A stretch of 64,000 nucleotides of DNA from Gnetum montanum (lineage: Eukaryota; Streptophyta; Gnetopsida; Gnetales; Gnetaceae): the NCBI GenBank assembly GCA_015680685.1, contig MNCI01002042.1, positions 275,482-339,481 on the forward strand. The letters are read 5' to 3'. The position numbers were made by a program, and so were the translations under genes. This document shows, piece after piece, positions 22,471 to 34,428 of this stretch. Under the pieces are notes generated by a model that worked only from the letters and a program-made list of their open reading frames with translations, did not search any database and had not been told where the DNA came from. Every line of letters starts with the position of its first letter. The first letter of the stretch is position 1.

Positions 22471-25384
22471 TCCAAAAGGTCTTGGCCACCCCCCGTTTAA
22501 TGCTTTTCTCCTCTTTGATTTGTCCCAGAAGATGAATTTTCTGAGGAGGGGCAACTTCGAATCTAGGTTTAGACCCTTTTTGGTAGGGCAGCGCAGACTG
22601 CGTTGTTATAGCAACATTCATCTTTGATGATGAGGGTGCAGATGCAGGGGGTGGAGATGTAGGCTTGGGAATGCCTTGGGTGGTATTTCCCTTCGACACC
22701 TCACCTGCGAAAGGCACTTCTCATTTTTTAGGACGAGAATGTTGTTCAGCTATTTTATGCAGGGTGGGGGCTATCGAATAAGTCGGCCCCCTAATGATGA
22801 AAGGAGCTAACGATGTTAATGGGCGAAGTAGCATGGTTTCGCTAATAGGTGGCACAGAGACAGATGCCTGTGGAGGGACTCTCAGGATGAATGGCTATTG
22901 TGAGCTTTGATTAGCCACTCATAGTGCTGGTGCACTATGTTGAGGCACACAGATCACGAATGGTTATTGGGGTAGCCTAGGATCACTATCAATGCTGATG
23001 GCATTGATGACGTAACCGGCATTGTTAGTGTTAAGGGGATTTATGTAGACATGCATAGATTGGTTTTCAGGATGCACTAGGTTGCTTTCATCCAACATCA
23101 ATTTTCCCTAGTCGATCAATCTCTGGATGTCATCCTGCAACACCAGATAGTAATCCATGTTGTGACCACACTATTGGTGGTAGTCACAAAACCTATCCAG
23201 CCTGAAACCCTTAGGAACTAGGGGCTCATTGGGCAGGGCCAAAGAGGGGTTCCTAAGAAGCTCACAATAGTGTTGATGTTTCTTGATTCCATCTTCTGAC
23301 ATCTATTTGTATTGCATGTGCCCCGCTACCAGTAGCTGCTTCAAAAGTTCTGAAGGCTTGAGAGGTAGTGGGATGTACTTTGAGCGATCTTTATGCTCAA
23401 AGTTTGGTTTGGGTTGCGCAGATGTCTCAGGTGCAGGTATTGGAGGTTGCAGCATGTTGCCCTGCCTTGGCATGGGGTTAACTGCGGGTATGGCTAGTTT
23501 CTTGTTGCTCTTGTTACCATTGTTACTAGGTCTAGGCTTAGCCTTATTTGCCACAGGGGCCACTGTGGTTGTTGGGGCCTTACCCTTGTTCTTTTTTGTG
23601 AAGGTGTTTTTGTAACTGATGTAGGCCAGGTCTTTGCTTGCCTCAGCCATGTCTTGTATGCTCTTAGTCTAAGCAAAGGCTTGACTAAGAGTGTGAGGGG
23701 AGAGGTAGTATAGTTTAGACTTGATGAAGTCATTCACTGTACCTATAAAGATGACCAACAAGTAGGCCTCCACGATGGGCTCACGGATTTCGTTAAGGGT
23801 TGCGCTCCATCGTTGGATGAACTTCGGGACCAATTCCAGAGGCTCTTGCTTTATTCTTATCAACTGGTCCAGCGTGATTTCTAGCTTCAAGTTATATTTG
23901 AAGGGCATCATGAACGGGTTCAAAAGATCTTCAAGAGTTAAAATAGATGAGCGTGGCAGTGTGTGATACCAATCTAAGGCTTTCCTGGCTAGGGACATGG
24001 CAAAGACACAAATAATCGTGTGCGGCCATTGTTGCAACAGAAGAGACTTAGACCTAAAGGTAACTAGATGTGCGTTGGGATCCGCCTCCCCATTGTACTT
24101 TGTGAAGTGTGGGAGAGACATCCCTGGGGGTAACGTCAAAGTAGGGATTGCAGGGCTGACGAGGTTGTCCTGGTAAAAGTCCATAACTTGTACCATGTCA
24201 GACCCAACAACTTTGAGGCGTTTTATTTCCTTAGTGAGGGTTTGGATAAGCTGGAACACTTGATCCAGACCCTGGGATGGTGTAGACAGTTGGGGAATTG
24301 CTAAGGAAGCCCCCATATGTGAAATGGCGAGGGTTGCGGCTTGACCCATCATCAGTACCGTTGGGATAGCCCTCATGAATGGTGCTGCTTGTGCTACCCA
24401 CCACCTGATAGGTGGTGCTGTTGGAGTAGCAACAATGGTTTGAGTTTCCGGATAGACTACTTGTGTCATCGACGGAACAAACCATAACCCTGTGTTAGGC
24501 TATACCATTTGCAGGGTTTGGTAAGTCTGAGGGTGAACATAATGAGACATCTGTGATGGTTGTGGAATAGGTGAAGAAGTGAATGGGGTCCATCATGTGG
24601 ACGGGCCTGGGCCCATCGCCGTGGGTGGAGTAGACGTGAACGTAGGAATCAAAATGGAAGTTGCGTAAGACTGTGAAGTAGGTATAGTGTGAACATGTAG
24701 CAGGGTAGCCACGATTGGTGTGTGATGCGATACAGGAATAGGTTGCTGAATAGTTTGTGAAGGCATATTTGCTGCAAATGAAACAGGAGAATAGGGGTGT
24801 TGATATGTTGGGAAGGTGACATGGCTACCCATTGCGACTGTAATTGCAGGCTACAGGAGCATAGGTGTGATGACAGAGGGAGTGGTGACAGACAACGGGT
24901 TGGCCTAGAAGGATTGGGTAGGAGGGACAGGAACGGGATTGGTTTGACCTTCCTTGTTGGATTGGGAATCAAGTTCCTCTTATTTATCCTAAAAAGTGTC
25001 ATCTTGGTTAGACGCCATGTCTTGTTGCTCCCTAAGCCTAGACAACTAGATTAGTTGGTCTAGAAGCCTTTGGTTTGCCTGTGTCAAAGGTATGGAAATG
25101 CCGGGAGTGGGTACAAACTCCTTCCCATCACAATAAACAAACTTGAAGCTATGTTTATCTTTGAGTTCATGTACATCCAAAGGAAGGTTTTCCTGAACCT
25201 TTTCACAGAGGAAGCTATAGTGCTCGTGTTGCTGGGCCAAGCCCTCAGGTCCCCAGTTTTGGATCCTGAGGGATCAACATGTTTGCAGCATTGGGTTTTA
25301 TAGTTGTTCGGCATTAGTGATGCCTTGAACCATGATGGGAACCTCAACGTTGAGGGTGTTAGCAGTGGTAGTTGTGGAAGCCAT
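22471..25384 (-). pseudogene. gag: gag of element B
   Basis: The likely start is the ATG at 25382-25384 (MASTTTAN). The N-terminal half is Pro/Thr/Gln-rich. The capsid core (about 24230-23669) contains LPHFTKYNGEADPNAHL, the stretch that A has lost, then LLLQQWPHT and FIQRWSATLNEIREP. The zinc-binding motif near 23170-23200 reads CDYHQ-stop-CGHNMDYY, so it is damaged. A Pro-rich linker follows. Roughly ten in-frame stops, mostly TAG at former CAG or TGG codons, break it. Confidence 0.85.
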
Positions 25385-25471
25385 TGTTATTAAGCTAAGT
25401 AGTTTTACAAATGAAGAAAAAGCAAATAAGTTGAATAGCTAAGTAGTTTTGCAAAGGAAAAAAAAGCAAAG

Positions 25472-25800
25472 AAGTTGGCAAGCAATAAAAAGAAGGCTTT
25501 ATGTCTTGCAAGGCTCCTGAGGAACTGTCGAGGTGATCGATCTATACCACACGACGCGTAAACAATCGCAAAAGGGTGTCACATTTACGCTAGTGCATGA
25601 TAGGGTATAGAATGCATGCAAGAGTACTGTAAAAAAAAGGCAAGTCAACTAGCAACAAGAGGCTTTATGTCCTATAGGGTTCCCAAGGAACCGTCGAGGT
25701 GACCGATCTACATCGCACAACACGTAAAGAATAACAGACGGGTGTTAAGTTTACGCCAATGTATATTAGGGTGCAGAAGGCTTATAGGACTACCGTGATA
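25472..25800. repeat. 166-bp tandem duplication in the leader of element B
   Basis: GGCTTTATGTC plus the stretch reading GAACYGTCGAGGTGAYCGAT occurs at about 25495 and again at about 25661. The following GGGTGT and TTTACGC stretches also repeat. The leader of A has only one comparable copy (near 6600). It lies between gag and the PBS. Confidence 0.75.
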
Positions 25801-25823
25801 CACAGAAAAGGCATCCAAAAGTG

Positions 25824-25840
25824 CCCTCCTTCTAGCGCTA
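25824..25840 (-). other. Primer binding site of element B
   Basis: The minus strand reads TAGCGCTAGAAGGAGGG, identical to the PBS of A except that TGG has become TAG. It lies 7 bases from the LTR. The change would weaken pairing with the tRNA CCA end and is another transition. Confidence 0.78.
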
Positions 25841-25847
25841 GAGAAAC

Positions 25848-27455
25848 TATAGCAACCAAAAATGTCAACGACTGGAAAAACACCGACAGGCCATTGGTCG
25901 CTGGTAGTCTCGACCCCGTTTCTGGGGGAGGGCCATGTTGGATGGAATGAAAACAGGGCATCCTGAATAGTTTGGTCGATCAGACAGGGACTTAGTCAAT
26001 GTCTATATAACCTTTTACAACGTGGTATTTAAAAAAATGGAACTGATAACGTGAAGGAATGCTTAAATGCAAGAGAAACAGAAAATAATGTAAAATGTAC
26101 TAGTAAATAGGGGATAATGTAAAAATGCAGTTAGAAAAATGCCCCGCTTCGAAGCTATAACCTCGCTCTGTCAAGATGTATACAATCGATTGCACAACGC
26201 TGGGAAGTGTAGAGGTCCCGAGGGTAACGAAAACGTGTAGAGTGAGATAGTTGCATGCTTGAACGTGGACTTAAGCGTTAACAATGCAAAGTACTACCAA
26301 AAGGTGGTAGGAAAGAGCAGAACAAAATGCCAATTGAGAATGCTAATTGTTTACAATGTTAAATAAAAAGCTTACAATGCTTGAGGTTATAATGCCAACT
26401 TCTTTGCTCATCAGCCAACCAGACTATTAGTCAACCAGATTGTCAGGGAAACAGACTAGGGACTGAAAAGCTGCAAAGGAAGTTAGAGCACAAGAGAGCC
26501 GGGGGGAGATAGAGCTCGAGCCAAAGAGACTTTAAGCATTGCTCATTGGGGTATTTATAGGACTAGGGGCATGCAAAAGAGGCAGTTTGGATGCCACGTG
26601 CCTTGGGCTTACGTTGACCTGTCTATGCTGCACGTGCTTGTTATGACCGTTGGGAGAGCCTGCCACACCATAATTATGAACCTACTACATTGTAATTACA
26701 CTGTCAAAGCAACAATGAAATTAGGTGAGGTGCATTAATTTCACATAACTACTCAGCATGCCTTACCATGCTTTGTAGTGTAGCACTTGGCATATCGTAG
26801 CATCTTGTCATGTTGTGCTATGCTACACAGCATAGCGTAGCCTCCGATTCAAAGTAAAGAATTTGCATTGTGTCTCACTACATGTGTTAGGAACCTTTGT
26901 AGTGTCATGACTGCTGGTCACAGATTTTCTATGCTATGTTATGCTACGTAGTGTATCATAGCGTAGCAGCTTTCCTTAGTCACAAAAACGTTGTCAATCT
27001 ACAAACTTTGTCTTTTGCAATGCGAAACTTGCAAACTTGCTGATCCTGCCCTTCAAGTTTCCTTTTGTCACTTTTGTAGAATTGTTACGCCTCAGTACAC
27101 CTTGTAGCTTAGCATAGCATAGCAGCAAACATGAGTTGATTTTGCTAGCTTTGCCGCTTTGTGACGGAAGGAGACATTGCCGAAGGACTTAAAGTCAGGC
27201 AAGGGAACTGGTTGTCCAGCTTTTGCTACATTGTGCTACGTTGCATAGCATAGCATTGAGTTTCTGCAAACATCTTCTGAAGTTTGCTATGCTACATGGC
27301 GTAGCGTAGTGTAGCAAGAATCCTTAGCTTAGAAAACTTGCCAAACTGGACAGTTTGATCATCAGAGCATCCATGTCCTGAAGAACTGCCGTAACGCTGC
27401 GTGAATTGCAAAGGCTTGGTGAAGCAGGCATGCCTTCGAATTTTGGGGTGTTTCA
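25848..27455 (-). repeat. 5' LTR of element B (1608 bp)
   Basis: It begins TATAGCAACC (a mutated TG) beside the PBS and ends GGTGTTTCA beside ACATC. It matches the 3' LTR over its full length. Palindromes such as GCTACGTAGTGTATCATAGC and CTATGCTACATGGCGTAGCG lie in U3 at about 26760-27320. The shared end sequences and the relation to A define the family. Confidence 0.92.
26552..26559 (-). promoter_or_regulatory. TATA box of element B 5' LTR
   Basis: The minus strand reads CCTATAAATACCCC, a strong plant TATA box, conserved in the 3' LTR at 9636-9643. Transcription would run leftward into gag. Confidence 0.7.
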
Positions 27456-27460
27456 ACATC

Positions 27461-28734
27461 CTTATTTGACATCCCTCAAGACATCATAACAGTACAATCA
27501 GAGCTCATTTGCATGAAAGGAAAGTTTTTCATGGCTGAGGTTAGGGTTGAACATGCAGAAGATGAGTTGAGAAGACTCCAAGAAAAGTTCATCACCCTAC
27601 AAGCTACACACCAGGATCCATCCCAACTTATCCCAGTCGACCAGTTAGAGTTATTTCAAATGGAGTAACTAAATAAATTGTTAGAGGAGAATAAAAGAGT
27701 GTCAATGTAGAAAGAGAAGGTTGATTGGGATGCTTCAAAAGCACAAGCTCAAATGTATGCACATGCAAAAGCACTCAAGGCCTTACAAGAAGGAAAAAAA
27801 TTTCTTGTTGTCGAGAATCTTCAATTGACAATGATTGAAAAGTAAAAGAATGTTTTCAAGGAAAATCTTAGCAAATGTGAGAATAACTAACAAGGGTCAA
27901 CTAGGACATGAATCGCTTAGCCAGAGAAAATAGGACCTTGTCAATGAAGGAGGTATGTGCCATCCATTAGAAGATGGCCATTGAAATAAGTGCATGGAAA
28001 AATGAAGCTAAGTGATATGAAAAATTGAAGGAACATTTCCAAGATCAGGTGGGGATGTACAAGTAGATCATTAAAAAAGAGATCCATATGGCTAAGACCC
28101 ATATCAATGCTTAGTGCTCAAAACACTAACTAGTGGCAGGCCATACTGGACACTTACGCCTTTGCCCACCAAGCAGAACTAAAGAGCCAGGACCTGCAGA
28201 TCTAGAATCTCACTGAATACATGGAGTTGGCAAACCTATAGTATGCCAACTTAGCTAAGTTAATAGTAGAATGCCTAAGGACAAAGTTGGAAAAGCATGT
28301 AGCTACCACCTACACCAAATATGAAGAAGAATTTATTGATCACAAAAATACACTACAAAAATTGGAGGTAGCAAAATTCTAAGTTAGAGGTGGTCAAAGC
28401 CAACTACCAAGGTTAGAAAAATGTTGTGGTAGATTTGGCTTGAAAACTCACGAATTATTAAGAATGTAGAGACAAAGTTAGAGCCTATGAAGAGGAATGA
28501 TGGTTGTTTGTGGCTTGGTACGTTAAGGCCAATCAGATGTTTCTACAACTGCCATGTCCATGGGAGGTGCTGACTCTATCAAATATTGAAACATTAGCAT
28601 GGACAATGCATGATCCCTAGACCAAAGAAGAAAAGCTTCAGGTGCTCCTTCAGAGGCATCCATTTCCTAAGCCTAGAGCACCATAGAAGGGGAAGAAGCC
28701 CATAGAGAAGCCATTACCACCAGGGATCACATGA
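27461..28734 (+). pseudogene. Element C ORF3 fragment 2
   Basis: The reading continues from 8933 across the B insertion. It matches D 52719-53727: a coiled coil rich in Lys, Glu and Gln, the EYMELANL segment, then PWEVLTLSNIETLAW and EEKLQVLLQRH, and a C-terminus ending with TGA at 28732-28734. Stops are frequent and mostly TAG. See the D copy for the full-length form. Confidence 0.83.
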
Positions 28735-28915
28735 GCCCCAAAAATTTTGTATTTTGTATACTATGTTGGTGTCCTAATTTTTTTTTGTTTAATTCCACAC
28801 TGCGGCATGAAAAAATTCATAGTTAGCCCATAATCCCATATAGCATAATCAAGTGAACTCATTCTTATTTTCTTTACTTGACTTGAAGACGAGTTGTTAT
28901 TTAGTTTTGGGGGAA

Positions 28916-29774
28916 TGATGAATCATGGTTTACTAGGCCCCAATATCATATACACGATATCAGGTACAAGATATCGTAGCTTAGGTAACGATATCGTATA
29001 CACAATATTGTGATTCCTATGTTAGCCTATAAATATAGCACTTAGGTGCACAAGAAGGAAGTCTTTTGGTAAATCTTTAGGGTCAAGTCTTTTTGTCAGT
29101 TTTTAATTAGTTTTTAGTTAATTTTCAGTGCATGCCCGTAGTGTGATGTTTATAATTGTACGGAACCTTTATTCAAGTGTAACATACTTGGACATGCACA
29201 TAATTGGCAATAAAGATCAAGATTACTCCATCATTGCAACATTCACTTAGTTTTTAATTGTTTAATTATTAATTATTAATTATTGCTTTCTTAGTTAATA
29301 TTTATTTATCATCATTTACTATTCCTATTGTTAATGCAGAATGAGTACATCTTAATCATGAACATTTATGTGTAACTACTTGGTAACCTAGTAGCGTATT
29401 AAGTAGTGCTTTGAGTGATGTGTGCTTGGTAATCCCAAACATAATACACTAGGTCCAAGATGTGTATGAATGATTAAGGATGGATGCTCATCACACTGAG
29501 GCTAGCTTAGATCTTACTTCCTATTGCTTATTAGTTTACTCTAGTGTTTCTCATTATCTTTAGGAGTAAGCATAGTAATTATCACATCATACACCTCACT
29601 TTGGACTAAATCATATGTGAAAAAGCAAATACTAGTCTAGGTGGGAAGACAATGAATTATGATAACATGTAACTATCTAGGTGACACAACTAGTCTATTT
29701 GTGAAGTTTGACCGGATCGTGCGTACACACTCATATTTGTAGGGTTGAGTGTAGGGGTACCTCATCACTCATCA
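28916..29774 (+). repeat. 3' LTR of element C (859 bp)
   Basis: It starts TGATGAATCATGG after a purine tract (TTTTGGGGGAA) and ends CACTCATCA. TATAAATA lies at 29028-29035. Just upstream are GATATC-type palindromes (CACGATATC, AAGATATCG, CGATATCGTATAC). It matches the LTRs of D. The next five bases (ATGAT) would be the target duplication; the left copy lies outside the window. Confidence 0.88.
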
Positions 29775-30500
29775 ATGATGTAATGAAAGACATTGCCAAT
29801 TTAAAAATTTGTTTCTAAAATTTTAGCCAAGGTAAATAAAATGTGGGCCCTTTGGATGAAAAGTTCTAAACTACTCCTAAAATAGTAGAGGAATCCAAAG
29901 AATAAAGTAGTGATCGTGACTGCAAAAGAAGGAAGGAAGCTAAATGTGCCCACCAAAGGGATAATGGCAAGGCTACTATAGTGGGGGAGGTTGTGGACTC
30001 TGAATCAGATGATGATGGTGGGTGTGATATTTGCCACTATAAAAATCCTAAGGGATGTTACCCCATCATGTCACACTTGTAGGAGTCTAGGGTGTAGGCT
30101 TTAAATCCTAGACTAGCTAGAAGCAAGCACCTAGGAGGTTGCCTTATCCTCAAGGAAATCCCAAGAAATTTCACCAACAATAAGCCTACTATCCAAGTGG
30201 AGTTCCACCACAACCTCATGAGTAGTATGAATAGTGGTAGCATCCACAATCATGGGGGATGCCACCACCAAGGCAATAGTACCCTTCTAGTAGAGTGATC
30301 CATATGGGTACTATGTTTAGCAACCCATTTCTCCATGTGACTCTTCCAATCATGCTTCATTCTAGCATCACTACTACCCTCATGAATACTACATATGTCA
30401 ATCTCCAAGAGGGAAATCTCCATTTCTTCACTACCCTCATCATCCTTCTACACATGTCTCTCTACCCTAAACCCAATTACCACCTACTCCATTAATGTAG
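29775..30500 (+). pseudogene. gag: Element E gag C-terminus
   Basis: It matches the end of the gag of F (57780-58480): the acidic stretch DDDGGCDICHYKNPKG replaces CEICQYDHPKRC, so the CCHC zinc knuckle has lost residues. A Pro/Gln-rich tail follows. Element C inserted at 29774/29775, cutting off the upstream part of gag. Stops are numerous. Confidence 0.7.
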
Positions 30501-30739
30501 AATGAAATTCTAGCCCAATTATAGCAACGTAATGCCATAAGGGTTGTTAACTTACAGTTAACTCCTTCGCTAAGTGGTTTGGAAAACAAATTCCAAAAAA
30601 GATCATTCTTCTGAACCAATAGTCCTACAAAGCCCTGAAAGATATATGCAATCGATAGTCTTTCTTCTTCCTCATTCTCTACATCTACATCTTTTGAGTC
30701 CCCTTCAAACCAAACACCTTTCAAAGTGCATACCATCAT

Positions 30740-31300
30740 GTTGACTCATGTGGTAACTAATTAGATTAAGGCTGGCTACCTTCCTAGGAAAAGATATGAT
30801 CTTAAGAGTCCCATTATTTACTTGTAAATCACTAAGAATAAGCCTTGCAAGGCTCTTCTTAACTTAGGTTCTAGTCTAAATTTGATTTCCCATGAGATGT
30901 ACAAAACCTGAAACCTGCCTCCATTAAAAAAGAGTAACCTTCATCTTGAGTTGATATATCAATCCATAATTGCTCCTTTAGAGCTAGTGGAGAACATTAT
31001 GACCACTCTTTGTGGGTGGTCCTATCCTAATGACTTCATGGTGATCCATGTTGATAATTGCAAGGGGGACTTTCCAATCATCATGAAAAGGGCTTGGGTG
31101 AGCATCGTTGAGGCATGAATGGGAATTAGAGACCTTTCCTTGTGAATTTTGAAGGAAAATGCATTTGAGAAGATAAAGAAGAAGAGAGTTTCATGCATCA
31201 CGTATAGTGCAATAGGGTGCAAATATGTGTAGAAACTATGATTCATAAAAAGTGCATCCATCATAGCATGTAGATAGTGTGTAGATGTGTCTAAAATTCA
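30740..31300 (+). pseudogene. Element E protease
   Basis: The reading CKALLNLGSSLNLISHEMY lies where F has RALLDSGSEVKLISQEMY, so the catalytic Asp is replaced by Asn. The rest (KSNLHLELIYQS, ELVENIMTTLCGW, KGDFPIIMKRAW) aligns with F. It belongs to the Athila-type family and is inactive. Confidence 0.75.
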
Positions 31301-31559
31301 AAGGTTCCTATACGTAGTAGCCACTAAATAGGAAGACACCTAGTGGCTGATAATTAATCTTGAAAACAACTTAAAAATTTGCATGGAACTAACTAAGAGT
31401 CTAATAATTTCCTATGTTGAAGGCATGGACAAGAAGCAGCAAATCCATCACCAACTTGTTGATGAACCTAATGACACTTATTAGGGAGAGTTGGAAATCC
31501 TTGAGAGCTTTAAACAGGAGCCCCTAGAGTTGAAAACTCTACTTATTAGCATGAAATAT

Positions 31560-33000
31560 GCTTTTCTAAATAATTAAAAGCCAGCGATAATTAATGCCAA
31601 CCTTGCTCCTGAAGAAAAAGAGAAGCTATTGAAGGTGGTCAACAAGTGGCCAATAACCTTTGCTTGGTCATATCATGAACTCACTAGAATTTGATCATAG
31701 GATATGCTAGCATTGCATCTATTTAGATCCTTCAAAGAAGACAAAAAGATAGCCATAGAGACGATTGAATCCAAAACTCAAGCAGATCGTCAAGAAGTAG
31801 ATTGAACAACTCCTTAATGTGGGGTTCATCTATCCCATTGTGGATAGCAAGTGGGTTAGCCCACTTGTGATCACGTTAAAGAAAGATGGCAAGTTGAGGG
31901 TTTGTATTGAGTTTAGGCTATTGAACATGGCAAGATACAAAGATCATTTTCTATTGCCATTTGTGGACCAAGTGTTGGACACTATTTCTGGGCATTACTT
32001 TTACAACTTTTTGGATGGTTATAATGGCTACAACCAAATTCAAATTGCATTTTAGGATCAGGCCAAAATGATGTTCACAAGTCCTTGGAGGACTTTTACA
32101 TATAGAAAGATGTCATTTGGTCTATGAAATGCCCCTACAATTTTTTAATGCCTTGTCCTTAGCATCCTTCAACAAAAAATAGGTAGTGGGATGGAAGTAT
32201 TCATGGATAACTTTGCCACCTATGGTGCTACATTTGAGCAAGCCCTAGACCATCTTAAGAAAGTATTGAAAAGGTGTGTGGAGACAAACCTTCAGCTTAG
32301 CTAGCAGAAAAGCCACCTAATGTTCCAAGAAGGCATTGTTTTAGGGCACAGAATATCTAAAAAAGGGATTGAGGTGGACCCTAAGAAAATTAGGATCATC
32401 CAAGAAATAACTCACCAATTGAAATTGTCAAATATGTCCAGTCATTCCTTGGTCACATTGGCTACTATCGGAAATTCATAGAGAATTTCTATAAGATTGC
32501 TAAACTATTGGTGGAGCTGACAAAAAATGATGATCTATTCATCTAGACTGAGAAATTCAAGAATGCATTCTAGCAAATCAAGTAGAAGCTTGTAGAAACT
32601 CTAATTCTATGAGCACCTAATTAGTTTAGAACATTTCATATCATGATAGATGCATCACATTATGCTTTGGGATCCTTGCTCATGTAGTTGGATGATTAAA
32701 AATGTTCTTACTACATCCATTGTGCAAGCATAAGGATTGTGGGTGCAAAACTAAATTAGATCATAATAGAGAAAGAATTGATGACAGTGGTGTTTTTCTT
32801 GGAGAAATTTAGGTACTATGTGCTTGGGTACAAGGTGTTTTTGCACACAAGCCATAGTACAATCCACTTCCTCATGAAAAAATCAACAATAAGCCCTATA
32901 TCATATGGTGGCTTTTAATCTTAACAAAATTCAATCTTACAATGGTAGATCAAAAGGAAACTGAGAATGTGGTTGCTAATCTCTTATCTTAGTTAAGATG
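31560..33000 (+). pseudogene. pol: Element E reverse transcriptase and RNase H
   Basis: RT is read in the open part 31819-32055 (LLPFVDQVLDTISGHYFYNF, LDGYNGYNQIQIA), then SFGL with NAPT and the catalytic box VFMDNFATYG in place of YMDDF. RNase H follows with DASHYALGSLLM, EKELMTVVFFLEKFRYYVLG and TSHSTIHFL, a pattern typical of the Athila lineage. Most stops sit at expected Gln or Trp positions and are TAG. One or more frame changes occur near 32060-32160. Confidence 0.83.
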
Positions 33001-34428
33001 GAACAATAAAGAGGAGGAGAGCCCACTATCTAATCAATTTCTTGATGAAATTCTCTTTGTTGGTGCTATAAATGAAAAAGTGCATGTTGGACCTAATTGA
33101 TACAATGGCATTCTCACCTATCTTCTCACTTAGGAGATGCCACAAGAGTTGGACCACAAGAAGAAACAACAATTTCTTCATTAGACCAAATTCTTCATGG
33201 AGATCAATGGATACCTTTATAAGGTATGTGATAATGGCCTAGTTTATTGGTATGTTTTAATGCTAATCAACTACATGTTCTCCAAGACACTCGCAAGGGT
33301 CCTTGTGGGAGCCACTATGCTAAGAAATGCATGATCATTAAGATCCTGATGGCAAGGTATGACTAGCCAATACTCTTTAAGGATGCTCACTAATTCATTT
33401 GCTCTTGTGAACATTGTCAATGCGATGGTGGGATGATTGCTCATATGGAGGATCCTCAACAATGAATCCAACTAGAACCCTTCAACATCCAGGGCATTGA
33501 CTTCATGGATCCCATCACACCCATGTCAAATGGAAAGATGTATATCATAGTTGTTTTTGACTATTGTACAAAATGAATAGAAGTAGTACCTGTCACTAAC
33601 TGTACATCTTTTATAGCTGGTTAGTTTGTACAACATGTTGTAAACAAGTTTGCACTTATTTTTGACAATGGTTCTTACTTTATAGGCACTACCTTTTAGA
33701 AGCTCATGCAATGCTTGGGGGTTAAACATAAACTAACAACACCCTATCATCCCCAAGCCAAATGTCAAGCTAAGGTTACAAATAGGGAGATCACAAAGAT
33801 CTCAACAAGAACAATTAGTAAATATACAAGAGACTAGAACATGAAACTTAATGATACCCTTTGTGCCTATCACTCAACCTAGAAACGTTTTATAGGCTAT
33901 TCTCCCTATGAGATGATGTATGAAAAATTGCCAACTCTTCCTATTCAATCCAAGCTTCATACACTTTCAAGAGCCTAAAACCTTGACCTTGATGTGAGTT
34001 TCATATAGAAAGAAAGACTAATGAACCTTAACTTGCTAAACGAGAATCAATTGGTAGCCTTTTCATCTAATGAGTTGCACAAGGCATTCAACAAGTAATT
34101 TCATGACCTCAAAATAAGGAGGGTAAAATTTCAACCAAGAGACAAGGTCCTTTATTGGAACCCCACACATGTGCCACAAAGAACTAAGTTTTAGATATTA
34201 TGTGAAGGGCCTTAGATCATCTATGACACCTTTCCTTCTAGATCCATGTTGATATACAAACCTGAAAGCTTAAATAAAGAATTTCTAGTCAACATGCAAC
34301 AAATGAAACCTTTCCATGAGCCTAAGAGCATCAGTGACTGCAACACCTCCTTGGATGTACAAGCAAGCTTAGCATTTTGGATCTCCTCCTTCTAACCCAA
34401 TCATGGGGGAGATGGCCATCCATGCTAA
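33001..34428 (+). pseudogene. pol: Element E integrase
   Basis: A zinc-finger region comes first (CSCEHCQCDGGM), then the core GIDFMDPITPMSNGKMYIIV with VFDYCTK, FDNGSYFIGTTF and YHPQAKCQAKVTNREITKI. The third catalytic residue, normally E in GQAEVTN, is K. About 10-15 residues appear missing before FDNGSYF. The C-terminus runs to HGGDGHPC and TAA at 34426-34428, with TCATGGGGGAGATGG at the end of the frame. Confidence 0.85.

Larger units (their letters stand above)
8934..27455 (-). mobile_element. Element B: complete 18.5-kb Tat-type Ty3/gypsy retrotransposon with antisense gene
   Basis: Two LTRs of about 1.61 kb bound the element, flanked by ACATC on both sides. In the minus-strand direction the order is LTR, PBS, gag, protease, repeat array, antisense gene (plus strand), repeat array, RT, RNase H, second RNase H, integrase, repeat array, 3' LTR. 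The extra RNase H domain with a DSQLVVNQ motif is the hallmark of the Tat lineage. Many stops, frame changes and altered integrase residues mean this copy cannot move by itself. It lies in ORF3 of element C. Confidence 0.93.

Noticed and set aside
28916-29774. LTR end at CACTCA, three bases earlier
   Set aside because: In D only the end at CA-TCA/CA-CCA leaves a perfect CCTAA target duplication, so the longer LTR was used for C, D and F.
30058-30739. Minus-strand ORFs opposite the E gag and protease
   Set aside because: Plus-strand reading matches F gag and protease, so these are shadows.
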